Positions 1 to 12,402 of a stretch of 64,000 nt of DNA are shown here, in pieces. The stretch is from Lichenostomus cassidix (Eukaryota > Chordata > Aves > Passeriformes > Meliphagidae), in assembly GCA_008360975.2 (NCBI GenBank), contig CM039199.1:1178001-1242000 (forward strand), written 5' to 3'. A program made the translations under genes and the position numbers. The notes under the pieces are model-generated. The model saw only the letters and a program-made list of their open reading frames with translations. It did not search any database and was not told where the DNA came from. Position 1 is the first letter of the stretch; the number at the start of each line of letters is the position of its first letter.

Positions 1-3000
1 TTTCTTTGCAAATCTGCAATGGCTGACATCTGTTTGCTTTTCTTTGTGGTTTTGGAAAAGAAGAGAGGATTTGGATCCAAAATAGCTATAAGATGGCTTG
101 ACATGGAGTAGCATGAATAGGCTTGTTTTGTCTCCTCCTGTTATGAATCACTTTCCATATTAATTTCAGACTTCGAGTCGATGTGTATCTGGCCCTGCAG
201 AGCTGCACACCACTTCAGCTCGTTCTATTGTTTGAAAAAGAAACACCTCCTGTTTGTTTGCTTCGTATCAGAAAGCAGGGTTCCATGTGGAGGCTGGGAG
301 AGATGGGCTGGTGAGGAGCCTGAGCTGCCAGGGGGAAGTTAAGCCTGTTCAAAGGCTCTTCCCAAGGTGGGGAATTTCAGGTGTGCTCCCAGCCCTCCAG
401 TCAGAAGTTTAGATAGACTGTTGTGCCCTTTCTACGTCAGGCTTTGCGTTCTGTCACCACCCTGCAGTCAGGCCATGGAGTCACCCACACTCCACGTGCC
501 CAGGGCAGTGCTCAGTGCTGTGGAGGGGCAGTGGTGGGGCAGTCCCATGGCCCTGCCTGACATGAGCATCCTGAGCCTGCTGAGGTCTCCTGTTGGCTGC
601 AGTTGCTTGCAGCACCATCAATTAGAGCTTCTTTTCCTCCTCTTTTTTGGATTTAATATCAGTCAAGTTGCAGTAAAGGTCCTTCCTTACTCTTTTGCCA
701 GATGTCATGGATTACTGTCTCTGAATGGCTTTCCCATGAAAAGCATAAATAAATACAAGTTCTCAAGCTCCCGGCAGGAAGTCAAGACCCCCTCCTCTGT
801 TTTGTTGAGCTCCTTTTTTTCCTCTCCTCTTTTTCTCAGACAGATTAATGTCTGGTCTTTAATGGCCTATTTTGGTCCAGCATCAAACCCACCCATCCTT
901 CTGTGTGTGTGTGCCTGGAGGAGAACATGGCCATTTTAGGGGTGAAGAGGACAGCTGAGCACCTGCCCACGGGGAGCAGCAGCTCTGGGTTTGTCTTCAG
1001 ACACTTATTCTGCCGTTTGTGTTGGTCTGGGGATCAGATGGAAGTGGGAGAGGGCTGTGTTCATGTCCAGGCTGTGTTATTTTGTGTTGATCAATGGGGA
1101 ATCAATCTGTGGGGTGAGTTCCTGTTGTGTGTAAGAGGGGGTAAAGGCAGAGTGGAGCAAATGGAGGGAAGGAAAACTTGTGGATCTATTCAGTGCAAAT
1201 GATAATGCACTGTATTGTCCTTATTCTGTATTCCTGCATGGGTTTGACCATGCTGAGCTTGTGCTGTGCAGTGGTGAGGTTCTCCCTGCTGGCTGAGGGA
1301 TAACTGGAGGTAATCCATGGGATCAGCTCTTTCACCTACAGTGTTTCTAGCCCTGTAACATAAAACTTGGGGGCTGGATCCCATATAAAGGTGTGATACC
1401 AGTTTAATAGCCATCCAAATGGGAAGGAAGGAAGGAGAGGGCTTTAACTCTGTCACTGGGTCATATTTTCAAGTCCTTTTCTGATATTTAAAAATTCTTT
1501 TCATTGGAAGCTGAGAGTCCCAAACCATGTGATTCCTGGAAAGGTAGTTTAAAAAACCAGTAACTGGAGTAAAAAAAAAAAAACCTTTGCAATGAAATCA
1601 CAGGCATTACCAGCACTGCACTAAATGAGTGTGCTGATTAAAGCTGGGAGGAGCCGTTTGCATTTCCTTACATTTCCCTGGGAATGTGGCACCTCATCCG
1701 AGCACAGTCTCCTGCAGCCAGCTGCAGTTTGCTGTCCTTGTAGCACCTTCATGGAGGGAATATCAGGCTGCCTTTCCACGGCAAACTGCAAACCTGGGAG
1801 CTTTGCTGGCAACACCAGTCACCAGACGAGGGACCAATAAATTCGAGCATTGGGACATGTATAGAAATGAGAAGGGGATATATCCTGGTTTGCTGTACAC
1901 CAACACTCACTAGACAGATAGAACACTATCTGTCGCCACTGTTTTGTTCTCAGCTGCCATCCTTGTGGTGCTGCTGTGCTGGCTCTCTCCCCTCCCAATT
2001 CTTTTGTGATTTGTGAATGATTAAGATGGAGTCAGACAGAAAGCAGAGTTGGCACAGCCAGGCTGTTACCCTATTAGAAGGTCCAGATGTACTGAATAAG
2101 GGTTCCTTGTGGCTTCTGATGAGGAAGAAACAAAACAGCGCTCTAGTTAGGTTTAAAGGATTTGGTGAGTGCACATGTGTCATGGTCTAACTGCCTTTGA
2201 TGGGTACCAGATGGCAAACAGAAAGGGGAGGATGGAGCTGGGGGAGGCCAGAGCATGGAGGTGGGGGAGACAGAAGGATGGAGAGGTCCTTTGTAAGCCT
2301 CTGTGGGGAAATGTCATGTGCAAAAGGTGCTTATTTACACTGTATATAGGTGCTTGGACAGAGTTATGTATGCATATATGTATAAAATAATTTTTCTGCC
2401 CACTGGGTCACTGAGACACAAGCCTGTTGCTTACCATGACCTCTTTTAAAATGATGGAGCTCATTGTGATGTATCTCACATCCCTGTGTGGGTTTGCAGC
2501 CACCTTCATTTCCAGAGGCAGGTGAGACTCTGCAGCTGCAGCCCTGGGAGGTTTGTTGGGGGTGCTGGCCTGGCTGACAGATCTCCCCTGTCTCCACTTG
2601 AGTTAGATCCAGCACAGAATCTCAGCATCAGAGGGAATAAGCTGTCACACAGATGCAGAGTGTGGGGATGCTGCAGTGCTGCCAGGGGCTGGCTTTGGGT
2701 GAAACAAACACTGGGTCAGTTCTTACCACTTGTAATTGGTTTCTAAGTCACTGAATCCTTGGGCTGATGAGATTTTCTCTTAAAAAATTACATTTGTATA
2801 TAATGAGTTGGGAAAGAGAAGACAGCCCAGTGATTTATTCGTGTGCAGTGGTGTAAACACTGTGAGTTTTCTCATTCAGTCCTAAAAAAGCCAAACACAC
2901 TGGAAATAGTGGAAAGGATTATGTATGGCAAAAGTGCTGGAAGAGATCTTAATTTTCATGTCACCCTTTTCCAATTTGCAACCTGTAGGACAATGCATCT

Positions 3001-4020
3001 GTAACCAGGAGATTCTGTAGCTTAGATAATTTGGAAAATAGTGAGATATTAGGATTAAAACTCCAGGCTAAATGCCTCATTAGTGTAAACCAGCATGGCA
3101 GTTTGGCTTCCAGGGAAACTTATAGATTTATATACCAGCTCCACATCTGACACGGTATGTTTTCCACTCTTGTGTTGTAATTCAGTACAGCTTGTACAAT
3201 AATGTAGATGAACTGCTGGCAGGGAAATGGAGTAGATAAATCTTTTATGAGCGAGTCCAGTGTCCCTGGGCTGTGCTCAGCCCTCTGGGGAGCTGCACAG
3301 GAGCCGGGCTGGCTCTGGCAGTGCTCTGGTTTCTGCCACAGGTGAGAGGTGGGAGCATCACCTGAAAGGGCTCCCTGAAGCCTCCATCTGCTGGGGTAGC
3401 CACTGCTCCACCCGGAGTTGTCCCAAATATCTGGGACAAACACATCCCATGTATAACTCTTGCAGTGACAAACTGGCTGCTAGCAAAGCCCAGAGCATTT
3501 TCCTTTTCCTAGCAGGAGCAGGGAGGGTGTTACAAGCAGAGCTGGAAGAATGTTTTACCAAAACCTATTTCATTAAAACCAAAACCAAGTATTTGTTATA
3601 AATTAAATGTTTAGAAAAATGTGTCAATTCCCATATAATTTCCATAGAAAAACATTTTGGAAATAAAAAATATGTAGATCTAGAAAATGTCAGAATTCAG
3701 CTGGGGAATTTTGCAGGGTAGGTTTATGTGTGTGCCTTTCTCCCATGTTATTTTTTTGCATTTCATAGTATATGGAGTGATCATATTATTGAGCTGGCAT
3801 AATGTGGTGTGATTTGATACATAGCTAATGCATTTATTTACATTTCTAAAATGTGTGTATTTGGATACACATGATTATTTGTTGAATCATTAAGGGCAGC
3901 TGCTATTTAGCATGGTCTGAGCCTCCTGCTTTCCTCCCTCAGAGTGTTTCATTACCAAATACTAAAATTTGATATTTTTGATATGTCTGAAGTTGAGCTG
4001 AAGCGTGATTTGAATCGCTG
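1..4020. other. Noncoding DNA, no gene recognised
   Basis: Unique-looking vertebrate noncoding sequence. Short open frames occur on both strands (the longest is 190 codons, 367-939 plus) but none has a recognisable domain or coding texture. Small items visible inside are a (TG)6 at 902-913, a GGAA tract at 1422-1436, a 13-base A run at 1571-1583 and an isolated splice-donor-like CACAG/GTGAG at 3337-3346. The part from about 3590 to 4000 is notably AT-rich. I see no gene or recognisable transposon here. Confidence 0.6.
1422..1436. repeat. Short GGAA-type microsatellite
   Basis: About three and a half tandem GGAA units are visible. Such tracts can bind ETS factors when long, but this one is short and probably just slippage. 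Confidence 0.6.
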
Positions 4021-4305
4021 AATAGTGAGGGTTAGAAGGGTTTTTGATCCATCTGGAAGTTGGGCTGGAGGTCCTTTGGTCCAACCCCTCTCCTCAAAGA
4101 AGCAAGTCTATGTTGGCTTGCTCAGGGTCATATCCCTCCTTGTTTTGAGCACATCCAAGGTGCCAATTCCTTGGCCTCCCAAGGAGGTGGTGAAAATCCC
4201 AAGGTGTCGTGGTGAAAATCCCAAGGTGTCATGGTGAAAATTGTTTTCTGATATTGCAGTGTCTCATGCTGCAAGGGGCTTGTCCTTGTGCTCTGCTCCT
4301 CTGCA
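4020..4305 (-). mobile_element. CR1 LINE 3'-end fragment, degenerate
   Basis: Read on the plus strand, the stretch follows the reverse complement of a CR1 tail. It has a 'ggttagaaggg' start, then 'ctggaggtcctttggtccaa', then 'gcttgctcagggtca', then a 'gagcacatccaaggtg' block, and finally a 'ggtgaaaattgttttctgat' block matching the region where CR1 copies usually read '...taaagaatttcttcctaat'. This order and spacing is the standard CR1 tail read antisense, so the element lies on the minus strand. It is well diverged and is interrupted by a tandem duplication (see 4189-4240). The distal boundary near 4305 is approximate. Confidence 0.75.
4189..4240. repeat. 22-bp tandem duplication inside CR1
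   Basis: Two near-identical 22-bp units beginning GGTGAAAATCCCAAGGTGTC (4189-4210 and 4211-4232) are followed by a partial third copy that starts GGTGAAAATTG. The two full units differ at one base (cgt versus cat). The duplication lies within the CR1 fragment, so it arose after or during insertion. Confidence 0.85.
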
Positions 4306-7000
4306 GCCTGTCCCTGTCTGCTCCACACCCTGCGTTAGGGGCTGAAGGCTCTGAGAAACTCCCCTCAGACTCTCCTCCTCCATCATGTGTTCTAGCCCCA
4401 GGGAATGCTGGAATGTCCATCTGACGTTGATCTGTCTGAACTGGGTGGTGGTAACAGTGACGATGCACTGGCAGGAGCTTCATCCTGGGTGGCTGCTCAG
4501 GCACACACCAACATGTGCCCTTGCTGGGCTCTCAGCTCCATCTCCACAGCCCCTGGACCCTCTGCTGCCAGGGCTGGCTGATTAAAGCCTCTTCAGATAT
4601 GTTAATTCTCCTTGTCACGTTTCCAGAGCTTAGTACAGACATGGCCTCTGTGCCAGTGTGGGGGATGCTCTCCCTGCAATGCAAATCACAGATATTTTTA
4701 TCTAGACAAAAAATGTTTCAATTAGTAATAAACAACAGCTGTCGTGGAGGAATTAAAAATAATAGAGTTGCTCAACTCATATGGTGTGGTGCCTCGTGCA
4801 GAGAGTATGTGGGCAAAAAGAGAACATTCCCAACAAAATCCTAAGAACTTCTGTTTTATGACATTTGCTTAAACTGAATCCCAGCACTTGCATTGGAGCT
4901 GTTCTGTGCTGGAGGAGTTCAGGGAGATGTGTAACCCACAGCCACTACTGGCACCCTACAATTGGTGCTCTTACCTGTTTTGAAGCATCTTCAATGTGAG
5001 GATTGGCAGGCTTTACCCGGGTTTGGCTGGGTGGGGATGCCCAGCCAGCCCACAGTTGCTCAGTGAGCACTGTTCTGGGTGTCACACTTGTGGCCTGTCT
5101 GTGACAGCCCTCCCTGTGCTGGTGTACCAGGCATTCACCACGAGTGTGCCATGGGCCACACACATTGGGGAGAAGTGGCTGTGCTGTGGCTCCTCAGTCC
5201 CTGGGATGGATGGCTGACGTGCATCTCCCCACTGCTGTGCCAGCAGATGCAAGGATGTCAGCAGATCTGACATGGGCAGCTGAAACCAGGAAACAAAGGA
5301 CGCTGGTGGAATACTTGGCTTCCCAAAGGAGCCTTGGGAATACTTGGCTCATCCTGCCATCAGCAGGCTAAATATTTGTAATTTCTGTCATAAAAAATTC
5401 ACCAGCTGCAGAAGTCAATAGAGGGGAAGTAGTAAACATGACATGACATTGCTTTTCTAGCATTGCTGAGAACAAGAAATCTCTTCTTTCAAACAAAAGC
5501 CAGACGTTGCTGCCTGGATGGACTTGAATACTTTCAGGATCTTGTCAGAAAAATGTCTGCCCCAATTCAGTCATTTAGAAGAAGATCCCAGGTCTCTTTA
5601 GAGTAATAAGGCTTGAATGTAATCTCGAGCACAGTGATTTAAAGTGCAAGGAATGTTTCTTTACCCTGCCTATTTATAGGGCAATGCATTTTTAATATTG
5701 AATGATCCAAAGTCAGTTCAGGAAGGATATACAATCAAAGGAAGGAAATAGGTCATAATTTCTCACGAGGGACTGCATGAAACCTTCAGTCATCCTCAAT
5801 TCCCCATCCAGTCCATTTCCCTGAATATTAGATGGTGCCAGAAAGGGGGCTTGTTTTGGTTTTTTTTCCCAGTGATTTGGCATGGCAGCAGCAACATATG
5901 TTGAACATCTCAGCTGGGGTCTTTGGGGCCACAAAGGTAAAACTCTGCCCCATGGTGGAAACAGATGGGCTGGTTTATCTTTCCTTGTGGGAATAAGACA
6001 CATGCCATTACTGTAGAGGAGGAGCAATAGCCACCCCGTGTGTTACTGGAAACTTCTCTGGCTCCGTCGCTGAGGTCCCAAAGCCCTTATAGCTTCAATG
6101 AGAAATGAAATTATCTCTCTTATTTATATCCAGTAATAATTGCTTCTTCTAATTGCCCTAGTTTGTGAGTTTCTTCCCAGCAGGTTAGGCTGAAATTTCA
6201 ATTTCAGTTTGATTTGCATAATCACTTGAGTCTCTTTCCCTTCCTCTCTTCTTTCACTCGATATCAGGACTTGCTTGTCCTCCCCTGGGACCAGATGCAG
6301 ACCTGCAGATCTGTGTACAGGTCAGGGTTAAACTCAGTCCCCCAGTCCAGTCTGTCTGTCAGTGCCACCTCTGAAGTTATATTTCATTTATGGCATCCCT
6401 CGGCAGCTAACGATGGCTGGGCTGAAGATGTAGGTGAGCAGGTGTCACACTGTGGGTGAGCAGGGGAGGTTAGGGGTGCTGTTGCTCATCTTTCTGTATT
6501 TTCTTTTACTTTCCTAGAGTGGCATATTGCAGGCTTTGCTGAGGTGGTGCCCAGGACAGTCCTGGGTGCACCATGGCTTGCAGGCACTGCTGCCTCAGGC
6601 TGCCAGGCACAGGCTGTGCTCCACTCCTCACCCAGCTGCACAGATTGAGGCAGCACAGGTGCAGGACACAGCTCTTTGAAGCATCATTCTGGCTTTGCAG
6701 AAGCCAAGGTAACCTCTGAGTAGGTTCCCAGGGCTGGAGAAGGAGAGGTTCTGGCCCAGGGTTGCAGGGGCAGCCTTGCAGCTGCAGCCCCTCTGACAGC
6801 GACCTGCCCGGCTTGGGCAGGGAAATGAGAGCAGTCTGTCTGCCCAGGATTTGCCCTTGATGTGCCTGTCAGCATTTCATGGCACACAGAAGAGGAATGA
6901 CAGCTCTGTGCTGAGGTACTCTGTGTCCCCAGACACTCCCTCCTCCTGCCAGGGGAATCTCACTACACCTGCTGCTCCAAGGATGTGTGGGAGGGAGCAG
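4305..7000. other. Noncoding DNA, no gene recognised
   Basis: No exon, RNA gene or transposon is recognised. A 12-bp sequence GAATACTTGGCT occurs twice about 30 bp apart near 5307 and 5335. A 27-bp imperfect palindrome is listed separately at 6546-6572. All open frames are short and overlap on opposite strands. Confidence 0.55.
6546..6572. repeat. Near-perfect DNA palindrome
   Basis: Arms CCCAGGAC (6550-6557) and GTCCTGGG (6559-6566) are perfect complements around a single A. Outside them, GGTG (6546-6549) matches CACC (6569-6572) across a 2-nt bulge, giving 12 pairs. The one-base centre is too tight for an RNA loop, so this is better read as a dyad-symmetric DNA site. No factor is assigned. 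Confidence 0.8.
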
Positions 7001-7002
7001 CA

Positions 7003-7074
7003 CAGGGTGGCCAGTGGGCTCAGGGTGGCCCATGGGCTCAGGGTGGCTCATGGGCTCAGGGTGACTCACGGGCT
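7003..7074. repeat. 18-bp minisatellite, four units
   Basis: Four head-to-tail units of the form CAGGGTGGCCCATGGGCT start at 7003, 7021, 7039 and 7057, with one to three substitutions between them. A degenerate echo, 'ctcagggtggctgtggg', follows near 7119. Because 18 is a multiple of three, the array translates as a repeated hexapeptide in both short ORFs that cross it, which explains their apparent periodicity. There are no spacers, so it is not CRISPR-like. Confidence 0.9.
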
Positions 7075-7129
7075 CGCAGCCACCCTGGTGTTTGGGACAG
7101 CATTTCCCTATTGGTGGCTCAGGGTGGCT

Positions 7130-10100
7130 GTGGGAACAGGTTGGGTTTGCAGTGACTCCCTGATGCTCACAAAGCAAATTTGGGCCAGAATGCATGAAGC
7201 TGCCTTGAAGACAAAAGCCCTCCTCGCTTATAGATCACACATTGTCATCTAACAGATTTCTGTGGGTAAAGAACCTATTTTTCTCACTTCTGTCCCAGTC
7301 TTTTAAGGTGTGAAGAGCCTTTAGTCAAGCTGGAGGGAGAGAGAAAGGTTTCTGGTGAAGGGACTTGGTTGATCTGGGGTTTGTTTTCAAACCACATCAC
7401 AGATTTTCTTCAGGCCTGTGATTCTCAGTTCACAGGTTGTGATCTGCAGAAATTTTTGGAAGGAGCTGGTGTTTTCCCTAATTACAGCACATGGGTGCTG
7501 GTCATCAAAGCCATTTGAATTCCTGGGGGTGGTTTGCAGAGAAGGGAAGGGTGAGGAGGAGTGTTTGTGTTCCCCAGGAGCCTGAACAGCTTCCAGGTGG
7601 GTGTTGTCCCTGTGGATTTTATATCCCACTGAGAGGAGAGGGAAGGATAACTCCTGTGAGTAACCACTGCCTGTTGTGTGCTGGAATTGGGAACCACAGT
7701 CAGCTTGAATGTTTTGTTACTAACTCAGTATCTGAGCACTCAAGTACCCATTTTTTTCTGGATTTGGGTTTATTACTGGTTGCATTTTTTAGTGCTTCCT
7801 CTAACCCTGAAGGTCCTAGATGTGGTTCTGCCTTTTAATATTAAGAAAGCAAAAGGACTCTTAGATTTAAAAATAAACTCTGCAGGGAAGAGGCTACATA
7901 TATATTTTGGTTTTCACTTTCTGGTATGTTTTATTTATGTATGTAAATGAAGTAAGGTACCCTGTATGTGGCTGTTCAGTGTCTAAAATGTATGCAGCTC
8001 TTCTGCCAGGTAAACGAGACACAGCCACCCTCTTACAAGACTAACTCATAAAAATCCAAACACTGTTTGGAAATTAAAATACCCAGGCAACCTTTTTGTT
8101 GCTAAGGTGACTCTTGGTCCTGGATTTTATCTCTCTGCAGGACTTCCTTTAGTCTTGAGAAGGGGTACCCTTCCTGCCCATGCTGTGGCCCTTAGTGAGG
8201 CAGTGGTGGGTGTGTTTATGGAGGAAAGCTAAGTGAGCTCTTTGGGCAGCACCAGGGAGCTGTAAAACCTGTCACTGGCTGAACAGGAAGGAATCCTTGC
8301 TGCCACCAGCTGAGGCATGTGCTACCATAACCCCACACATAAAGACAGCAGAAATCTCATCGGGGCATTCAGGAGCAGGATAAAGTTTAGGTTTAAACCC
8401 CAGTATTTACCAGGATTAGATCTGACACCCCTTTTCCACCACTGGCAGTAATTAGAGCTCTGAGAAATGCCAGTGGCACTGGCATGGGCAGCTGGCCATT
8501 GCCTATTGCAGTTTGGATATGGTGAGGAAAATGGTAAGAGAACAAATAATAATAATCAGTTAAACTGCAAGAATTGTCTCTTAGCCAGGCTGTGCTGCTC
8601 TGGGAGCCTGGCAATATTTTGTTGTGATGACTGGATGTGGGCTCCCTCATTTCCTTAAACATCAGATTTGTTCTAAAGGGAGCACATTTTTTTTGAGGAA
8701 GCAGCGTTGTGATGCTCACTGGGAAGCCCAGGATGTGTCTGGCACTGCCCCACTGCAGGAACAGGGACAGTTTAGCTCACGTGGATGTGGAGGAGAGGCA
8801 GCACATGAGGTATATGAATGTGTGGGAGCTGTCTTGGTTAGAAAACCAAGAAAATGGTGCCAAAGTTAAGGTACCATTTTGGACAGTTGAAAAACACTAA
8901 AATGCTGCTTTGGAAAAACTGCAACTCTGTGTCACATCTCCCTCCCCTCCTTCCAGCATCCACATCTCCATTTCCTTCTCTTGAGTTGAGCAGGAGCCTT
9001 GGATGGCTGCTGTGAGCTTCAGGAGCAATGTGAGCCTGTGCTCTCTGACTTGGTAGTAAACCTACTCCAAGAGCTGCAGTGATGTCCCTTGATGTTGCTG
9101 ATGTAATAACAAGGAATTAAATACACCCCTGTTCATTTCAAATTCCATTTGAAATACAAATAGGTAAACCCTTAAATTAAATGCAAAAGAGCCAGTAGAG
9201 AAAGGAAGTTCAGTGAACATATTTTGTTTTAGATCTTCTGAGAAATACTACAAAGGGCACTGAGTAAACAAGGCCAAGTAACAAGAAAGGGGCTCTTGCT
9301 GCCTTTTGATTGAGAAGCACACAGGAATGTTTAATCCTGCCCTTGCTCCTGGGATGGGAACCTGTGTGTCTTGGGCTTCTTCAGCAAGGGAAGGAAGAGG
9401 CACAGATGAACTTGCCTAACTGCTGGTCACCTACTGAGTCCCCTGAAGCAACTTGTTTGAATCTTTCTGGCCTTGTGGAGCACAGTAAAATAGTGTCTGC
9501 TAGGGTATTGTGGGAGCACAGCTGCCCCATGGCCTCTCAGGGAGAGGAAGAGTTCTGTGCTCTCTGACATCTCTAACAGTGCAGGACCACACTTGGCTGC
9601 ACCTGGAATTATTGATATTGTATTGACCTGCTTGTCTAACAGCTGACCCCAAATCTATTAATGCAAAGCAGAACAATCCTATTGATATTGTTGGACTGAG
9701 AGCAGCCCTCTCCTCCATCAGCAGGTGCTGATGGGTGCAAATGGCCTTGCCCCCAAAACCTGCCCTGGCCATGCTCAGTGATCTCCTGCCATGCTGGGAG
9801 GGAAGAGGCTGCATTTGTGTGTTGGGGGGCTGAGGGACGCTGGGGCATGCCGGTGGCCTGGTGGTGGCTCTGGTTGGCCCTCACAGGACAGGTTGGGTGA
9901 CAGTTTCTAGCTGCAGGAATTCCTATGGAGAGAAGGGAACAGGAGAGGAGTTAGGATTTAGCACAGATTTGCCATAAGCTGGGTTTACACCTGGATCTGG
10001 GAAAGCTTTAGAAATATTTGATATGCACGTTGCTTCGCAGTCTGGCATGAAGGTAGCAGTTTTATTCCTGAGTTCCTCTGCTGGAAAGAAAGGCAGAGAT
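7130..10100. other. Noncoding DNA, no gene recognised
   Basis: Unique noncoding sequence. The part from about 7800 to 8100 and the part near 9100-9250 are AT-rich. I recognise no exon, structured RNA or transposon. Open frames here are at most 115 codons and overlap antisense frames. Confidence 0.55.
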
Positions 10101-10489
10101 ATTTGGGATTGCTCAGCCTGGGGAAGAGAAGCTTTGGGGTGACTCATTGTTGTCTTCCAGTACCCAAAGGGAGCCTGCATAAAGATGGAAAGAAGCTGTT
10201 TACAAGAGGTTCAAGTGCTGGACAAGTGGGAATGGCTTCCCACTGCCAGAGGGCAGGGAGAGATGGGATATTGGGTAGGAATTGTTCCCTGTGAGGGTGG
10301 GCAAGCCCTGGCACAGGGTGCCCAGAGGAGCTGTGGCTCCCCCTGGATCCCTGGCAGTGTCCAAGGCCAGGTTGGTCATGGCTTGGAGTAACCTGGGACA
10401 GTGGAAGGTGTCTCTGCCATGGCTGGGTGTGGAACAGAGTGGTCTTTATGGTCACTCCCAACCCAAGCCATTCTATGATTGATTGATTC
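10100..10489 (+). mobile_element. CR1 LINE 3' end, plus strand
   Basis: The sequence follows the CR1 tail in sense order. 'tgctcagcctggggaagaga' comes first, then a damaged middle section, then 'gcacagggtgcccagaggag', 'ccctggatccctggcagtgt', 'ccaaggccaggttggtcatg', 'ggaaggtgtctctgccatgg' and 'gtggtctttatggtcactcc'. It ends with the diagnostic terminal repeat ATTCTATGATTGATTGATT at 10470-10488. CR1 copies are typically truncated at the 5' end, and this is the last 0.4 kb only. It encodes just the end of the ORF2 region and 3' untranslated sequence, and has no intact frame. The style of the tail is common in neoavian and passerine genomes. Confidence 0.9.
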
Positions 10490-12320
10490 GCTGTCTGCAA
10501 TGTGCACACAGATTCCACCTCAGCAGCCAGCAAAATTGGTTCCTAAACGAGCAGCTGCCTCCTGTTTTGTTAAGGCGGAAAAAAGAAATGTTCACCTGGG
10601 AGTGTTTGTCTCAGGCGAGCATGGTCGCTGGCAGTGAGGCAGGGAAGGGTTAAGCTGGGCTGGCTGTGCACAGCAGCCCTTGCAAAATGAGCCCCAAGTG
10701 TGCTCTGGCAGCTCAGCACACAGAGCTCTTTGAGGAGCCCAAACCAAGCTATCAGCTTCCAGCAAGGAGCTGATAACCAAGACACCATCACAGCATCTTG
10801 GGTTTCCTCGAAGTTCTCTGCAGCAGGAGCAGGAGGAACCACTGGGTTTGGGTTTTTGTTTGGCATCCAGACACACTGGTGGGGGTATTGCTGTGGTGTG
10901 TAGCGCAGAGCTGAGCCCCAAATGTGTCTCTGAGATACTGCTTGATCGTGTAGAGGAAGAGTCTAAAGGGTGATTTAGCAAAACCTTGTGAGAGCTGCTG
11001 ATAACTGTTTGGGATTTGGCTCCAACTGAGCTGTGCATAAGAATAAAGCTGTTGGAGTAGAGTCTCAGGGCTGGTGGTTTTAGAAGTGGCTCTTTGTTTT
11101 GAACTGTCCAGTTTGAGCACTGGTGGCTGGACTCAAATCTCACAGAGTCCCTGCTCAAAATTTTCCAAGAATTGAGGCTTTTTATAGGCAATTCAAGTTG
11201 AGCTCCCCTCCTCCCACCATTTCCAGCTTTGGAAGACCATGACAGAGGCTGCTCAATTAAAATGTAATTTAGTTTTCCTCATCTGAGATCTGGTCCTTTT
11301 ATTCATGTTGTTGGTGTTATTCCCAGAAATAGTCTCATGGCATTCCCTGAAATCTAAGTATCTGAATTTAGCCTGAGACCAAGTTGTTTGAAAGCCTGGG
11401 TGGCTGCAGGAGAGCCCAGCAGCTCCTAGTTAGCTTTCTGAACACAATCCTTCCATTCTGGCTTTTGCTGGACTCACAGATTTTTGCTGGAGTGGGTTGT
11501 TAGAGAAAGGTCCAAGGGGTTACAACAAGCAAAAAATTAATTTGTGTGTTCAGTGAACATTTGAAAACCAGATGTCACGGCAATGGATGTGCTGATTGTT
11601 GGAATTAGGGAAGAAAATACGCAACTCCATTGGACTAATTTCCTGGATCTTTTGCCCCAGGAAGCATCCTACATCTCAGAGCTAGAGGAGTAAATAAAAA
11701 TATTGATGTGTTTCTGATAATTGACCCCAACCTGTCTGCTTTAGCCTCTCAGACACATTCAGATATTGCACCCAAATTATTATTTCATTTGGAGATCTAG
11801 GGCAAGTATATATTTGGTTCTGTAAAACTATTAGCCAGGCTAAGCAAAGCAGACTGTAATAGGTGAGTTTCAAGAATCCACTGATAATGTTTTAAGCCCA
11901 AATTAACTGCAAGTGGTTCATGTGATCTGTCAGTCAATCCAAAGAGAATCTCATGATGGATAGACCATGTGTTGGCTTGCCTGACACTTCTCAAAGATTC
12001 TGACAGTGACACGTATCAAACAGGACTGTCTTTCAGCTGCTTTGTCTGCTGGTTTGTTTATGTTAAATTATAATATATCGTGTAATGGGCCCAATTTGAA
12101 GTATTGGGATGAAAATGTCAATTGTGTTTGTATCCAGACGCTGACTCCTGAATGCTGGGTGGCTGGATCTGTGTGATGACATCTCTGAATCCATTTCCAC
12201 ATGTTGAATTTTGATAAAATAGGGATCTAAATGCAGGCCTGATTGAGCTTTCTCACTGGACCTTATTAAGTATAATGTATAAGACATGTAAATGTGGCAC
12301 TTGGGGTTATTGCTGGGCTT
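10490..12320. other. Noncoding DNA, no gene recognised
   Basis: This contains the longest open frame in the window (199 codons, 10592-11191 minus). The frame is Ser-rich without a domain, is overlapped by three other open frames, and is judged a chance ORF. From 11560 to 12300 the sequence becomes AT-rich. No repeat family is recognised. Confidence 0.55.
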
Positions 12321-12321
12321 T

Positions 12322-12402
12322 CAGTGCTGGAGGAACAGTTGGACTTGATGGTCTGAGTAGTATTTTCCAACCAAATCAATTCTGTGATTCCATGGTTCTG
12401 TG
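12322..12402 (+). mobile_element. CR1 LINE 3' terminal stub
   Basis: Only the last part of a CR1 tail remains. It contains 'ggaacagttggacttgatgg', then 'tctgagtagtattttccaac', then 'caattctgtgattccatggt' with a degenerate terminal repeat. This is the usual end of the avian element. The copy is strongly 5' truncated and non-coding. Confidence 0.85.

Noticed and set aside
367..939. 190-codon plus-strand open frame
   Set aside because: No recognisable family, Cys/Pro/Leu-rich chance texture, no supporting exon signals.
3337..3346. CACAG/GTGAG splice donor-like site
   Set aside because: Isolated; no upstream acceptor with a meaningful frame, and such matches are common by chance.
7003..7074. 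Regular 18-bp repeats as a CRISPR-like array
   Set aside because: Units are directly adjacent with no spacers, and the window is clearly vertebrate.
10592..11191. 199-codon minus-strand open frame, the longest in the window
   Set aside because: Ser-rich, no domain, overlapped by open frames on both strands, no splice or promoter context; length is plausible by chance in 64 kb.
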